Position numbers and translations under genes: made by a program
Notes under the pieces: generated by a model
What the model saw: only the letters and a program-made list of their open reading frames with translations
What the model was told of the DNA's origin: nothing
Databases searched by the model: none
Shown: piece after piece, positions 42,778-52,886 of the stretch
Layout: each line of letters begins with the position of its first letter
How positions within the stretch are numbered: position 1 is the first letter of the stretch
NCBI RefSeq assembly: GCF_001662875.1
Contig: NZ_JPVZ01000008.1
Coordinates: 62,001 to 126,000 of the forward strand
Direction of reading: 5' to 3'
Source of the DNA: Thalassospira tepidiphila MCCC 1A03514
GTDB taxonomy: Bacteria; Pseudomonadota; Alphaproteobacteria; Rhodospirillales; Thalassospiraceae
Length of the DNA: 64,000 bases

Positions 42778-43809
42778 ATGAAAAAACTCCTATCAACGGC
42801 CATGTTGGCCGGAACCGTTCTGCTGTCTGCAAATGCCTTTGCTGCTGATCTGACTGTTGGTGTCAGCTGGTCGAACTTCCAGGAAGAACGCTGGAAAACC
42901 GATGAAGCCGCCATCAAAGCCGCTCTGGATGCTGCGGGTGCTGAATACATCAGCGCAGATGCCCAAAGCAATCCGTCCAAACAGCTTTCCGATATCGAAA
43001 GCCTGATCGCACGTGGTGCCGATGCCCTGATCGTCCTGGCACAGGACTCAGCATCAATCGGCCCGGCTGTCGAGAAGGCCCTGAACGAAGGCATTCCGGT
43101 CGTCGGCTATGACCGCCTGATCGAAGACTCGAACGCCTATTACATTACGTTCAACAACAAGGAAGTCGGCCGCCTTCAGGCCGAGGCCGTTTTTGCCGAA
43201 CAACCGAAGGGCAACTACGTCTTCATCAAAGGCGCACCGACCGACCCGAACGCCAACATTCTGCACGAAGGACAGCTTGAAATCCTGCAGAAGGCAATTG
43301 ACGCGGGCGACATCAAAGTTGTTGGCGAAGCCTATACCGACAGCTGGCAGCCAGCGATTGCGCAGCGAAACATGGAACAGTTCCTGACGGCTGCGGACAA
43401 CAAGGTTGATGCCGTTGTCGCATCCAACGACGGCACCGCCGGTGGTGTTGTTGCCGCACTGTCTGCACAGGGCATGCAGGGCATTCCTGTATCGGGTCAG
43501 GACGGCGATCACGCCGCACTGAACCGTGTTGCACTTGGCACCCAGACGGTTTCGGTCTGGAAAGATGCCCGTCTTCTTGGCAAGCGCGCGGCTGAGATCG
43601 CCGTTGAACTTGCCAAGGGCACCAAGCTTGACGAGGTTGACGGTACCGAAGATTGGCAGAGCCCGAATGGTGTGACCATGAAGTCTTACTTCCTTGATCC
43701 GGTTGCGATCACCCAGAACAAACTTGATCTGGTGATTGATGCTGGCTGGGTATCGAAAGACGTGGTTTGCCAGGGCGTAACCAACAGCAAGGTTGCGGCC
43801 TGTAACTAG
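42778..43809 (+). CDS. xylF: D-xylose (pentose) ABC transporter substrate-binding protein XylF
   Basis: 343 residues. Signal peptide 1-22 (ends AFA), then a ribose/xylose-binding type-1 fold: [65 protein letters not shown] and [12 protein letters not shown] are typical of XylF. Periplasmic receptor delivering a pentose to XylHG. The ATG follows GGGAAG. First gene of xylFHG-araD1-ROK. Confidence 0.9.
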   Translation: MKKLLSTAMLAGTVLLSANAFAADLTVGVSWSNFQEERWKTDEAAIKAALDAAGAEYISADAQSNPSKQLSDIESLIARGADALIVLAQDSASIGPAVEKALNEGIPVVGYDRLIEDSNAYYITFNNKEVGRLQAEAVFAEQPKGNYVFIKGAPTDPNANILHEGQLEILQKAIDAGDIKVVGEAYTDSWQPAIAQRNMEQFLTAADNKVDAVVASNDGTAGGVVAALSAQGMQGIPVSGQDGDHAALNRVALGTQTVSVWKDARLLGKRAAEIAVELAKGTKLDEVDGTEDWQSPNGVTMKSYFLDPVAITQNKLDLVIDAGWVSKDVVCQGVTNSKVAACN

Positions 43810-43842
43810 GCCAGCCTGTTTCCTCCGACCTTGCATAAACCC

Positions 43843-43890
43843 GGGGCCGACTGCATTCCACATATCGCGCAGATATCGCAGTTCGGCCCC
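43843..43890 (+). promoter_or_regulatory. Stem-loop between xylF and xylH
   Basis: GGGGCCGACTGC (43843-43854) pairs with GCAGTTCGGCCCC (43878-43890), one bulged T, no T-run. Typical of a stabilising stem that lets the binding-protein message accumulate above the permease message. Confidence 0.55.
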
Positions 43891-43910
43891 GCTGCTTTAC
43901 GAGCTTTTTC

Positions 43911-45176
43911 ATGTCACGACTACTTTCGAAAATGGAAGTCGACCGTCGTCTGGTTGGCCTCGCCGTTGTCCTACTGATTATCTGGGTGGGTTTTGACATT
44001 GCCTCGGGCGGTCGCTTTATCACGCCCCGAAACATCTTTAACCTGTCGGTTCAGACTGCCTCTGTGGCGGTGATGGCGTGCGGCATGGTCCTGATCATTG
44101 TCACCCGCCATATCGACCTTTCGGTCGGGGCGGTCCTGGGTGTTCTGGCCATGATCATGGGGGTCGTTCAGACCGATGTCCTGCCACAGTTTCTTGATTA
44201 CAACCATCCCCTGACCTGGGTTCTGACACTGCTGGTTGGCATTGTTGTCGGCGGCCTGATCGGTTCCATTCAAGGTGTTGCCGTCGGTTATCTTGGCGTC
44301 CCGGCATTCATCGTGACACTTGGCGGGCTTTTGGTCTGGCGCGGATCCGCTTGGTGGGTCACACAAGGGCGCACGGTTGCACCGCTTGATCAGAATTACA
44401 TTCTGCTGGGCGGCGGCATCGAAGGAACGATTGGCGCAACCTGGAGCTGGATCGTCGCCTTGATCGCCATTCTTGCGATCATTTACGCCGCGATCATGGA
44501 ACGCCGCCGTCGCCTGTCCTTTGAATTTCCGGTCAAACCAATCTGGGCCGAATACACCAACACGATTATCAAGGCTGGCTTGGTCCTGGTTGTTGTCGCG
44601 ACACTGAATGCCTATCACCTGCCAACGCGCGCGGCAGAACGCCTTTTGGAAAACAAGGGCATTCCGGTCACGCCAGAAAACCTTGAAATTTCGCATGGCA
44701 TTCCGATCCCGCTTCTGATTGTTGCGCTTGTCGCGATCATCCTGACCATTGCGGTTAAACGCACCCGTTTCGGGCGCTATGTCTTTGCCATTGGTGGCAA
44801 CCCGCAGGCGGCCGAACTGGCCGGGATCAACGTCAAACGCATGACAGTGGCGGTCTTTGCCTTGATGGGCGTGCTTTGTGCAATCAGTGCGGCGATTTCA
44901 TCGGCCCGCCTGCAATCAGCGGGCAACGATCTGGGCACGCTTGACGAACTTCGCGTGATTGCAGCCGTGGTCATTGGCGGCACGTCGCTTGCCGGTGGGC
45001 TTGGGACGATCTATGGCGCGCTGATCGGTGCGCTGGTGATGCAAAGCCTGCAAAGCGGCATGGCGCTTTTGGGCGTGGATACCTCATTGCAAAGCATCGT
45101 CATCGGCCTGGTTCTTGTCGTCGCCGTCTTTAGCGACAAGTATTTCCATCGCCGTTACAGCGACCCGACCGCGTAA
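43911..45176 (+). CDS. xylH: Sugar ABC transporter permease XylH
   Basis: 421 residues, about ten to eleven membrane helices. [21 protein letters not shown] and [21 protein letters not shown] are the two hallmark regions of RbsC/XylH permeases; a longer loop in the middle (about 185-270) is normal for XylH. Forms the channel for XylF cargo. Weak ribosome site before the ATG. 11 bases before xylG. Confidence 0.9.
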   Translation: MSRLLSKMEVDRRLVGLAVVLLIIWVGFDIASGGRFITPRNIFNLSVQTASVAVMACGMVLIIVTRHIDLSVGAVLGVLAMIMGVVQTDVLPQFLDYNHPLTWVLTLLVGIVVGGLIGSIQGVAVGYLGVPAFIVTLGGLLVWRGSAWWVTQGRTVAPLDQNYILLGGGIEGTIGATWSWIVALIAILAIIYAAIMERRRRLSFEFPVKPIWAEYTNTIIKAGLVLVVVATLNAYHLPTRAAERLLENKGIPVTPENLEISHGIPIPLLIVALVAIILTIAVKRTRFGRYVFAIGGNPQAAELAGINVKRMTVAVFALMGVLCAISAAISSARLQSAGNDLGTLDELRVIAAVVIGGTSLAGGLGTIYGALIGALVMQSLQSGMALLGVDTSLQSIVIGLVLVVAVFSDKYFHRRYSDPTA

Positions 45177-45187
45177 GGAGACCCGTG

Positions 45188-46015
45188 ATGACTGATCCAA
45201 ACATGACCAAAGATCCGCTGGTCGAAATGCAAGATATCCATATCAGCTTTGGCGGGGTGAAGGCTGTTGATGGCGTATCCATTGATCTTTATCCCGGCGA
45301 AGTGGTTGGCGTTCTGGGCCATAACGGTGCGGGCAAATCAACGCTGATCAAAATTCTTTCCGGTGCCTATCAGGCCGATAGCGGCCAGATCATTGTCGAT
45401 GGCAAGGAAGCCAAGATCGAGAATGCGCGCGACGCACGCGACAACAACATCGAAACGATCTATCAGAACCTGGCACTTGCCGACAATCTGGATGCCGCCC
45501 AGAACCTGTTTCTGGGACGTGAAATCACTGACAAGTTCGGATTTCTGGATGATGCCGCCATGGAACACAAGGCGCGCGAGGTCCTTCATCGCCTGAACCC
45601 GAACTTCAAAAAGTTCACATCCCCCGTGTCTGCCCTTTCGGGCGGGCAGCGCCAGTCGGTTGCGATTGCACGTGCGTTGTTGTTTGAAGCACGCGTGCTG
45701 ATCATGGATGAGCCCTGTGCGGCCCTTGGGGTTCATGAAACAAAGATGGTCGGCGAACTGATTGACCAATTAAAGCGTGACGGTTTGGGTATTTTGTTGA
45801 TTAGCCACGATCTTCATGATGTGTTTGACCTTTCTGACCGGTTGCATGTCATGAAGAACGGAAAACTGGTTGGCAGCGTTAGAACCGAAGATGTCACACA
45901 TGACGACGTACTTGGGATGATCATTCTGGGCAAAATGCCCGAGCACCTTCTGCATCTGGCGGGCCCCGGCGCAACCAATGCAACGGGTGCCGCGAATGGC
46001 ACCACCCACAGATAA
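45188..46015 (+). CDS. xylG: Sugar ABC transporter ATP-binding protein, single-domain XylG type
   Basis: 275 residues with one ABC domain: Walker [10 protein letters not shown] at 44-52, signature [15 protein letters not shown], Walker [16 protein letters not shown]. The classical E. coli XylG is a tandem ATPase of about 510 residues; short single-domain versions that pair as homodimers occur widely beside XylH in alphaproteobacteria, so this is not a truncation. The ATG at 45188 follows GGAG at better spacing than the GTG at 45185. Confidence 0.87.
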   Translation: MTDPNMTKDPLVEMQDIHISFGGVKAVDGVSIDLYPGEVVGVLGHNGAGKSTLIKILSGAYQADSGQIIVDGKEAKIENARDARDNNIETIYQNLALADNLDAAQNLFLGREITDKFGFLDDAAMEHKAREVLHRLNPNFKKFTSPVSALSGGQRQSVAIARALLFEARVLIMDEPCAALGVHETKMVGELIDQLKRDGLGILLISHDLHDVFDLSDRLHVMKNGKLVGSVRTEDVTHDDVLGMIILGKMPEHLLHLAGPGATNATGAANGTTHR

Positions 46016-46032
46016 ACAAGCGAGACACCGAG

Positions 46033-47214
46033 ATGACCACAGGCTTCCCCATCAACGCCCAAGACATCCTGCCCGATGACGCAAGTAATGCCGTCCTGAT
46101 CGGGCGCATCTGGGACCCGCGCGTCTCCGGACCAACACCGGTGCTTCTTGATGGTGAAACGCTGCGTGATATCAGCAGTGTCGCACCAACCGTCAGCGAA
46201 ATCCTTGAACTTGATGATGTTCTGGCAAAGCTTTCAAACCCGGCAAGCTTCCCGACTGTCGCTACCCTCAGTGATATTCTGGACCAGTCCCGTCCGGGGG
46301 CCGATGAAAACACCCCGCATCTTCTGTCCCCCAATGATCTGCAGGCGATCAAGGCAAGCGGCGTGACCTTTGTCGCAAGCCTTCTTGAACGCGTGATCGA
46401 GGAACAAGCACGCGGCGATTCAAGCAAAGCCGATCAGATCCGCACCGAGATCACCGGCATTATCGGTGATGACCTCTCACAGATCGAACCGGGTTCGCAA
46501 AAGGCCGCCGACATCAAAACCGTGCTGCTCGAAAAAGGCGCCTGGTCGCAATATCTTGAAGTCGGCATTGGTCCGGATGCGGAGATCTTTACCAAGGCAC
46601 CGGTCATGTCGGCTGTCGGGCATGGCGCGCATGTCGGCCTGCACCCGATTTCAACCTGGAACAACCCGGAACCTGAAGTGGTTCTGACCGTGACATCAAA
46701 GGGCAAGATCGTCGGTGCCACACTTGGTAATGACGTCAACCTGCGTGACGTCGAAGGGCGCTCTGCCCTGCTACTCGGCAAGGCAAAGGATAATAACGCA
46801 TCCTGTGCGATTGGCCCGTTCATCCGGCTGTTTGACGGCAAGTTCACGCTGGAAACTGTCAAATCGGCAGATATCGCCATGGCCGTTGATGGACCCGAGG
46901 GATATCACCTGGATGCGGTCAGCTCCATGAGCCAGATCAGCCGCACACCCGAAAGCCTTGTTTCACAGGCGATCGGCAAACATCACCAATATCCGGATGG
47001 CATCATGCTGTTTCTGGGAACGATGTTTGCGCCGACCGATGACCGGGGTGGTGCGGGCAAGGGCTTTACCCATGAAATGGGCGACCTTGTCAGCATCTCG
47101 ACACCAAGCCTTGGCAAACTGGTCAATCAGGTTGACCGTTCGGATGCCATTAAACCCTGGACGTTCGGGATCAGCGCGTTGATGAACAACCTTGCGCGTC
47201 GCGGGTTGCTCTGA
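46033..47214 (+). CDS. FAH-family 2-keto-3-deoxy-pentonate dehydratase (AraD1/XylX-like)
   Basis: 393 residues of the fumarylacetoacetate-hydrolase superfamily: LIGRIWDPRVSGPTPVLL at the start, KAPVMSAVGHGAHVGL, NNPEPEVVLTVTSKGKIVGA (metal site Glu residues) and LGNDVNLRDVEGRSALLLG. Family members called AraD1 or XylX dehydrate 2-keto-3-deoxy-L-arabonate or -D-xylonate to 2-oxoglutarate semialdehyde. Fits between sugar-acid dehydratase and the semialdehyde dehydrogenase encoded nearby. Fourth gene of the xyl operon. Confidence 0.83.
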   Translation: MTTGFPINAQDILPDDASNAVLIGRIWDPRVSGPTPVLLDGETLRDISSVAPTVSEILELDDVLAKLSNPASFPTVATLSDILDQSRPGADENTPHLLSPNDLQAIKASGVTFVASLLERVIEEQARGDSSKADQIRTEITGIIGDDLSQIEPGSQKAADIKTVLLEKGAWSQYLEVGIGPDAEIFTKAPVMSAVGHGAHVGLHPISTWNNPEPEVVLTVTSKGKIVGATLGNDVNLRDVEGRSALLLGKAKDNNASCAIGPFIRLFDGKFTLETVKSADIAMAVDGPEGYHLDAVSSMSQISRTPESLVSQAIGKHHQYPDGIMLFLGTMFAPTDDRGGAGKGFTHEMGDLVSISTPSLGKLVNQVDRSDAIKPWTFGISALMNNLARRGLL

Positions 47215-47245
47215 CCGCTCGCACATATAAATTGCCCGAACGGGC

Positions 47246-48532
47246 ATGTTAACAAGGATACTGATCAACCACATGATGCGCCGTACAGAAAGCGAAACAC
47301 CGCGCCAGCCCTCCCAGACGGCGATCTTGCGCTATCTGCGCATGCATGGCCCTGCTGCGCGCATTGATATCGGTACGGCAACTGGACTAAGCCCTGCGAC
47401 TGTCACGTCGCTAACCGCCGACTTGATGGCGCAGGGTTTGGTAAAGGAAAGCGAAGGCAGTAACAATAACGGCACCGCAAACGGCAACAGCAATGGGAAC
47501 GGAACCACCCGTGGTCGTCCCAAGGTCTTGCTGGATCTGGTGCCTAATGCGGCCTGCGTCATCGGGGTCAAAATCACCATCAATCTGATCGAAATTGCGC
47601 TGGGCAATTTCAAGGGCGAGATTGAACGCAGCATCGAACACTGCATCAATACCCGCGACCTTGGCGCAGAAGAACTCACCAGAACCCTGATTGCGTTGAT
47701 TGACCGGTTTCTTGAAAAGAACCGCGATTTCTGCGTCCATCCGCCCGCGGGCATCAGCATCGCCATTCAAGGGGTGACTGATAGCAACAGCGGCGAGATC
47801 ATCTGGTCGCCAGCGCTCCGTCATCGCCATATTCCCTTGGTCAAATCACTCAGCGAGCGATATGGCAGCGCTGTTCAGATGTCGAACGATGCAAACTGCA
47901 TCGCAACGGCGATCTCGCAAAACAACAACCTGCATAATGACGGCGACTTTGCCGTGATCATGCTGGGCTATGGCATCGGCATGGGACTGGTTCTGAATGG
48001 CAAGGTCTATAACGGTGACTTTGGCACTGCTGCGGAATTCGGCCATACCAAATACCAACCTGACGGGCCATTGTGCAATTGCGGCCGGCGTGGGTGTCTT
48101 GAAGCCTATATCGGGGACTATGCCATCCTGCGTGATGCACGCGGCGTGATTGACCTGCCCGATACCAACAACCTGCACCCCAGCGAAGAACAGATGATGG
48201 ATCTCGTGGCCCGGGCCCGCCGCGGCGACACCGGTCTTGCCGAACTTTTCCGCCATGCTGGCAAGGTATTGGGATATGGCATCGCCAACCTGATTGCCCT
48301 GCTGGGGCCCAAGCAGATTTTCATTACAGGATCGGGTGCCCGGGCATTCGACATGATGGAACCGGAACTCAGGCGCGGTCTGGACGAGGCACAGGTACCG
48401 GAACTCAGCCGAAACCCTACCATCACCTACCTTCCGTGGGACAAGGATCTGGCCCTTCAAGGGGCGATTGGTCAAAGCCTGCTCAGGCATGATGAAAACA
48501 TGTTTCAGGCCACCGCAACGGCCCGGGTCTAA
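47246..48532 (+). CDS. ROK-family transcriptional regulator (XylR-like)
   Basis: Up to 428 residues; ATGs at 47246, 47273 and 47276 compete. A winged HTH (about 25-75, ILRYLRMHGPAARIDIGTATG) is joined to a ROK sugar-kinase-like domain by an Asn/Gly-rich linker (about 72-90). The zinc motif CNCGRRGCLEAY and VIMLGYGIGMGLVLNGK are intact. Such proteins repress sugar transport genes and are released by the sugar. Last gene of the xyl operon and the likely controller of the inverted repeat before xylF. Confidence 0.87.
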   Translation: MLTRILINHMMRRTESETPRQPSQTAILRYLRMHGPAARIDIGTATGLSPATVTSLTADLMAQGLVKESEGSNNNGTANGNSNGNGTTRGRPKVLLDLVPNAACVIGVKITINLIEIALGNFKGEIERSIEHCINTRDLGAEELTRTLIALIDRFLEKNRDFCVHPPAGISIAIQGVTDSNSGEIIWSPALRHRHIPLVKSLSERYGSAVQMSNDANCIATAISQNNNLHNDGDFAVIMLGYGIGMGLVLNGKVYNGDFGTAAEFGHTKYQPDGPLCNCGRRGCLEAYIGDYAILRDARGVIDLPDTNNLHPSEEQMMDLVARARRGDTGLAELFRHAGKVLGYGIANLIALLGPKQIFITGSGARAFDMMEPELRRGLDEAQVPELSRNPTITYLPWDKDLALQGAIGQSLLRHDENMFQATATARV

Positions 48533-48548
48533 CAGATCCGGAACTAAC

Positions 48549-48577
48549 AAAAAAGCCGCCCAAATGGGCGGCTTTTT
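48549..48577. terminator. Bidirectional terminator between the xyl operon and the semialdehyde dehydrogenase
   Basis: AAAAGCCGCCC and GGGCGGCTTTTT form an 11-bp stem with AAAT loop, A-run before and T-run after, so both convergent operons end here. Confidence 0.9.
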
Positions 48578-48610
48578 CTTTTCAGCAAAGCTATCGCGAA
48601 GAGATATCGC

Positions 48611-50125
48611 TTAGGCGATGTCTTTGGGCAGAACATCGGTCGGGATGTTCTGATAGCAAACCGGCCGCAGGAAGCGACGGATGGCCATGGTTCCGACAGA
48701 GGTTGCCCCGAAGTTGGTCGATGCCGGGTATGGTCCGCCATGAACCATGGTGTCGGATACTTCCACACCGGTCGGGAAACCGTTGGCCAGAACGCGGCCA
48801 GCCTTGTGTTCAAGGATCGGCAGAAGCGAACGGGCATCTGCCGCGTCGGCTGCATCAAGATGCAGAGTGCAGGTCAACTGACCTTCAAGCGATTTGGCAA
48901 TCTTGCGCATTTCGGCAACGTCCTTGACGCGTACGACAAGGCCGAGCGGACCAAAGACTTCTTCGCCAAGCTCATGGTTGGCAAGCCAGTTTTCACCGGT
49001 GGTCTCAAACAGATACGGCGTTGCATTGCGCAGATCACAAGACGTGGTCAGAACTTCTTTGACACCCGAAGTCCCCGCCACACGCTTTGCACCGGCGCGA
49101 TAGGTTTCTGCCATACCGTCGGTCAGCATGGTTTGCGGACCAACACCCGAAAGGCCTTCCTTGGCCGCGGCAACGAATGCATCCGCATCCGGACCTTCGA
49201 TCACAACGGCAATACCCGGATTGGTGCAGAACTGGCCGGCACCCATGGTCAGCGACCCTGCCCAACCTTTACCGATTTCCGCACCGCGTGCCTTAACAGC
49301 AGCCGGCAGCAGGAACATCGGGTTGACCGAACCAAGTTCGCCAAAGAACGGGATCGGTTCCGGACGGGCAGCACACAGATCATAAAGCGCACGGCCACCG
49401 CCAAGCGATCCGGTAAAGCCAACCGCCTTGATCAGCGGATGCTGCACCAGGCTTTGGCCAACGTCACGTTTACCGCCCTGGATCAGGCTGAATACGCCCG
49501 GGTGAACACCACATTTCTTGATCGCAGCATCAATCGCCTGGGCAACGATTTCACCGGTTCCCGGATGGGCAGAGTGGCCCTTGACCACGACCGGGCAACC
49601 CGCAGCCAGTGCCGATGCGGTATCACCACCCGCGACCGAGAAGGCCAGCGGGAAGTTGGACGCACCAAACACAGCAACCGGGCCAATCGGACGCTGCATC
49701 AAACGCAGGTCAGGGCGCGGCAACGGCGCACGATCCGGAAGAGCTTCGTCATAACGACGATCCAGATATTCGCCGTCAAGGATGTGGCTGGCAAACAGGC
49801 GAAGCTGACCGACGGTACGGCCGCGCTCACCCTGAAGGCGTGCTTCGGGCAGGCCGGTTTCCTGGGTGCCGATTTCGGTGATTTCATCGCCACGTGCGTC
49901 GATTTCATCCGCAATGGTGTTGATGAATTTCGCGCGCTCTTCGCGGGTTGAATAACCGTAAGTCCAAAAGGCTTCTTCGGCGGCCTTTGCAGCCTGATCA
50001 ACCAGTGCGGGTGTGCCGACCGGGAAGGTGTTGGCCGGGCCGTGGGCCGGCTCGGACTGGAAGGTCGTCTCGCCAGCGACCCATTCACCGGCAATCAGAT
50101 GTTTTCCTGTCAGGGTATAAGACAT
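48611..50125 (-). CDS. 2-oxoglutarate semialdehyde (2,5-dioxovalerate) dehydrogenase
   Basis: 504 residues, ALDH superfamily of the KGSADH-III/YcbD-like type. The nucleophile is C300 in GAGQFCTNPG, the base Glu in FFGELGSVNP, and the cofactor loop FTGSLGGGRALY. The start MSYTLTGKHLIAGEWV is typical. Oxidises 2-oxoglutarate semialdehyde to 2-oxoglutarate, the last step of oxidative pentose and hexarate catabolism. Third gene of the minus-strand unit with the RraA-like and arabinonate-dehydratase-like genes. Confidence 0.88.
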   Translation of the reverse strand: MSYTLTGKHLIAGEWVAGETTFQSEPAHGPANTFPVGTPALVDQAAKAAEEAFWTYGYSTREERAKFINTIADEIDARGDEITEIGTQETGLPEARLQGERGRTVGQLRLFASHILDGEYLDRRYDEALPDRAPLPRPDLRLMQRPIGPVAVFGASNFPLAFSVAGGDTASALAAGCPVVVKGHSAHPGTGEIVAQAIDAAIKKCGVHPGVFSLIQGGKRDVGQSLVQHPLIKAVGFTGSLGGGRALYDLCAARPEPIPFFGELGSVNPMFLLPAAVKARGAEIGKGWAGSLTMGAGQFCTNPGIAVVIEGPDADAFVAAAKEGLSGVGPQTMLTDGMAETYRAGAKRVAGTSGVKEVLTTSCDLRNATPYLFETTGENWLANHELGEEVFGPLGLVVRVKDVAEMRKIAKSLEGQLTCTLHLDAADAADARSLLPILEHKAGRVLANGFPTGVEVSDTMVHGGPYPASTNFGATSVGTMAIRRFLRPVCYQNIPTDVLPKDIA

Positions 50126-50194
50126 TTCAATCGATCCTCTGGAATGCGTGGATAGGGGTAAATTGATTACATGAAGGTCAACGTAACCGCGATT

Positions 50195-50914
50195 TTACTG
50201 ACTTGCCAGCCATTCCTCATACTTTTTGTGATTCTCTTCTTTGGTGCAGGGATAAAGTCCGATAATTGACGCCCCGTTGGCCACTTGTTCGATCACAAAG
50301 GCCTCGTAACTTTCCATGCCTGCGCAGGCATCGGCGATCTCGTCTGCCAGATGTGCGGGGATCACCATGACCCCGTCCGTATCGCCAACAAGAACATCAC
50401 CCGGGAAGACGGCAACATCGCCACACGCGATCGGAACATTGATATCAAGTGCTTCGTGCTTGGTCAGGTTGGTCGGGGCTGACGGACCGGCACAATAGGC
50501 GGGCATGTCAAGTTCACCGATCCCCTCGGCATCGCGGAAACCGGCGTCTGACACGATCCCGGCACCACCGCGCACAGCCAGACGGGTAACAAGGATCGAC
50601 CCGGCCGATGCCGCTGACGCATCCTTGCGACCATCCATCACCAGAACATGGCCCGGCGGGCAGGTTTCAATAGCAACACGTTGCGGATGGTCTTCGTTGC
50701 GGAACACCTCGATCGGGTTGCGGTCTTCGCGTGCGGGGATATAGCGCAGCGTAAAGGCCTGCCCGACCATGTTCTTCTTTTTCGGTGCCACCGGTCGGAC
50801 ACCCTGAATGAACTGGTTGCGCAGGCCCCGCTTGTAAAGCTGGGTGGCAACAGACGCCGTCGAGGTGCGCATCAGCTTTTCGCGCGTGGCATCAGACAAT
50901 ACATATTCCGTCAT
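50195..50914 (-). CDS. RraA-like family protein in a sugar-acid operon
   Basis: 239 residues. The RraA/HMG-aldolase fold motifs are GSILVTRLAVRGGAGIVSDAGFRD and DVLVGDTDGVMVIPAH, which include the metal-binding Arg-Asp pair. E. coli RraA inhibits RNase E, but many relatives are class II aldolases or of unknown enzymatic role; here, placed 11 bases after the aldonate dehydratase and before the semialdehyde dehydrogenase, an enzymatic role in sugar-acid breakdown is likelier than RNase control. The N-terminal ~60 residues (TASVATQLYKRGLRNQF) are longer than in E. coli RraA. Confidence 0.8.
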   Translation of the reverse strand: MTEYVLSDATREKLMRTSTASVATQLYKRGLRNQFIQGVRPVAPKKKNMVGQAFTLRYIPAREDRNPIEVFRNEDHPQRVAIETCPPGHVLVMDGRKDASAASAGSILVTRLAVRGGAGIVSDAGFRDAEGIGELDMPAYCAGPSAPTNLTKHEALDINVPIACGDVAVFPGDVLVGDTDGVMVIPAHLADEIADACAGMESYEAFVIEQVANGASIIGLYPCTKEENHKKYEEWLASQ

Positions 50915-50925
50915 GGTCGGTGTCC

Positions 50926-52659
50926 TTAGAAAATGTCAGGTTCGCCGGCAGTTTTGCCGAAATCGGTTTCAAGGAAGTCAAAATCGCAGCCCTGATCGGC
51001 CTGAGTCACATGGCGCGAGAACATATAGCCATACCCACGTTCAAACCGCGGTTCGGGCGGTGTCAGGGCCTTGCGCCGCGCTTCAAGCTCTTCGTCGGGG
51101 ACGAGCATATCAAGCGAGCGATTTGGAAGATCAAGGCGGACCGTATCGCCATTTTTCAGAAGTGCGAGTGGCCCACCGATATAGCTTTCCGGGCTGACAT
51201 GCAGAACACACGCGCCGTAAGACGTGCCCGACATGCGGGCATCGGAAATCCGCAGCATGTCACGATGGCCCTGCTTGATCAGCGCCTTGGGGATCGGCAA
51301 CATGCCCCATTCCGGGAAACCGGGACCGCCTTGCGGACCGGCATTGCGCAAAACCATCACATGATCCGGCGTGATATCGAGGTTCTCGTCATCAACGGCC
51401 TTTTTCATTTCCGGATAGCTGTCAAACACAAGCGCCGGGCCTTCATGGACATGGTATTTCGGATCGCATGCAGCCGGCTTGATCACCGCACCGTTCGGGC
51501 ACAGATTGCCCTTAAGCACGGCAAGGGAGCCTTCCTTATAGACCGGATTATCAAGCGGGCGGATGACATCATCATTATAGACCACCGCGCCTTCAAGGTT
51601 TTCACCAAGGGTCTTGCCAGTCACCGTCATACAACTGGTATCCAGACGATCTTCCATCTGCTTCATCAGGGCGCGCAGGCCCCCGGCATAGAAGAAGTCC
51701 TCCATCAGGTAATCCTTGCCCGATGGCCGGACATTGGCGATCAGCGGTGTGGTGCGGCCAAGTTCATCAAGGTCTTCAAGCTTAAGCCCCACACCGGCAC
51801 GTTTGGCCATTGCGATCAGATGAACCACGGCGTTGGTGGAACAACCGGTTGCCATGGCAACGATGGCCGCATTTCGGCAGGATGCGTCGGTGATGATCTG
51901 ATCGGGTGTCAGGTCTTCCCAGACCATCTCAACAATGCGGCGTCCACAATCAGCCGACATGCGCTGATGACCGCTATCAACCGCCGGGATCGATGATGCA
52001 CCCGGCAAGGTCAGACCCATTGAGTCGGCAATCGCCGTCATGGTCGATGCGGTTCCCATGGTCATGCAGGTCCCGGCAGATCGGGCAATCCCGCCCTGAA
52101 TACCCAGCCATTCTTCGTCACTGATATTACCCGCGCGCCGTTCATCCCAGTATTTCCAAGCATCAGAGCCCGACCCAAGGATTTTGCCCGCATAGTTACC
52201 GCGCAACATCGGCCCGGCAGGCAGATAGATCATCGGCACACCGGCCGAAATCGCACCCATCACCAGACCCGGCGTGGTCTTATCACAGCCGCCCATCAAA
52301 ACCACACCATCAAGCGGGTGGGACCGAATCATTTCCTCGGTCTCCATGGCAAGCAGGTTGCGATAAAGCATCGAAGTCGGCTTGGTGAAGCTTTCATCAA
52401 CGGAAAGCGACGGCAGTTCGACGGCAAAACCACCCGCCTGTGCAACACCGCGTTTCACATCAACAACTCGTTCGCGGAAATGCGAATGACAGGTATTGAG
52501 CTCCGACCAGGTATTCAGGACACCGATGATTGGCTTGTCGTGAAAATCGTCTTCGGAATAGCCAAGCTGCATCATCCGTGATCGATGGCCAAATGTCCGC
52601 AGATCGTCGGGGGCGAACCATCGTGCCGATCTCAGGTCCTGAGGCTGTTTCTTACTCAT
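50926..52659 (-). CDS. IlvD/Edd family dehydratase, L-arabinonate/D-xylonate dehydratase type
   Basis: 577 residues, the size of L-arabinonate dehydratase. Probable [2Fe-2S] ligands C57 (LNTCHSH), C125 (GGCDKTTP) and C198 (GTCMTMGTASTM) match those of the Rhizobium enzyme in position; the catalytic-serine loop is DARMSGTSYGACVLH. Dehydrates a pentonate or related aldonate to its 2-keto-3-deoxy acid. The ATG at 52659 (MSKKQPQDLRSARWF) follows GGATAA; the upstream extension overlaps the promoter. First gene of the operon, divergent from the GntR gene. Confidence 0.87.
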   Translation of the reverse strand: MSKKQPQDLRSARWFAPDDLRTFGHRSRMMQLGYSEDDFHDKPIIGVLNTWSELNTCHSHFRERVVDVKRGVAQAGGFAVELPSLSVDESFTKPTSMLYRNLLAMETEEMIRSHPLDGVVLMGGCDKTTPGLVMGAISAGVPMIYLPAGPMLRGNYAGKILGSGSDAWKYWDERRAGNISDEEWLGIQGGIARSAGTCMTMGTASTMTAIADSMGLTLPGASSIPAVDSGHQRMSADCGRRIVEMVWEDLTPDQIITDASCRNAAIVAMATGCSTNAVVHLIAMAKRAGVGLKLEDLDELGRTTPLIANVRPSGKDYLMEDFFYAGGLRALMKQMEDRLDTSCMTVTGKTLGENLEGAVVYNDDVIRPLDNPVYKEGSLAVLKGNLCPNGAVIKPAACDPKYHVHEGPALVFDSYPEMKKAVDDENLDITPDHVMVLRNAGPQGGPGFPEWGMLPIPKALIKQGHRDMLRISDARMSGTSYGACVLHVSPESYIGGPLALLKNGDTVRLDLPNRSLDMLVPDEELEARRKALTPPEPRFERGYGYMFSRHVTQADQGCDFDFLETDFGKTAGEPDIF

Positions 52660-52844
52660 TATCTTATCCTCGGAATGTAAAACGCGACCATGCTTGCAAC
52701 GGGTGGCACTCAGAAAGGCGATCTCCGGTCTTGGACGTAAACGCCATGGCCTGAGGATTTCCGCCGCCGCTGACAGGCACAGAAAGATATTCACTTTTGA
52801 CTATTTGATATAGTAATATATTAGTGCATGTCGAGCAAGACGCC

Positions 52845-52852
52845 TGTATACA
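52845..52852. promoter_or_regulatory. TGTATACA palindrome before the GntR gene, candidate operator
   Basis: A perfect 8-bp palindrome 35 bases upstream of the regulator start; the GTATAC core recalls UxuR/ExuR operators (TGGTATACCA). An AT-rich ATATA-N4-TATAT repeat lies at 52808-52821 in the same divergent promoter. Confidence 0.4.
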
Positions 52853-52886
52853 AATTGTGTGACCAGAAATGAATTGCGGGAACATC

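Noticed and set aside
45188..46015. Truncated XylG pseudogene
   Set aside because: Single-domain XylG proteins are common beside XylH, all ATPase motifs are intact and spacing to neighbours is normal.
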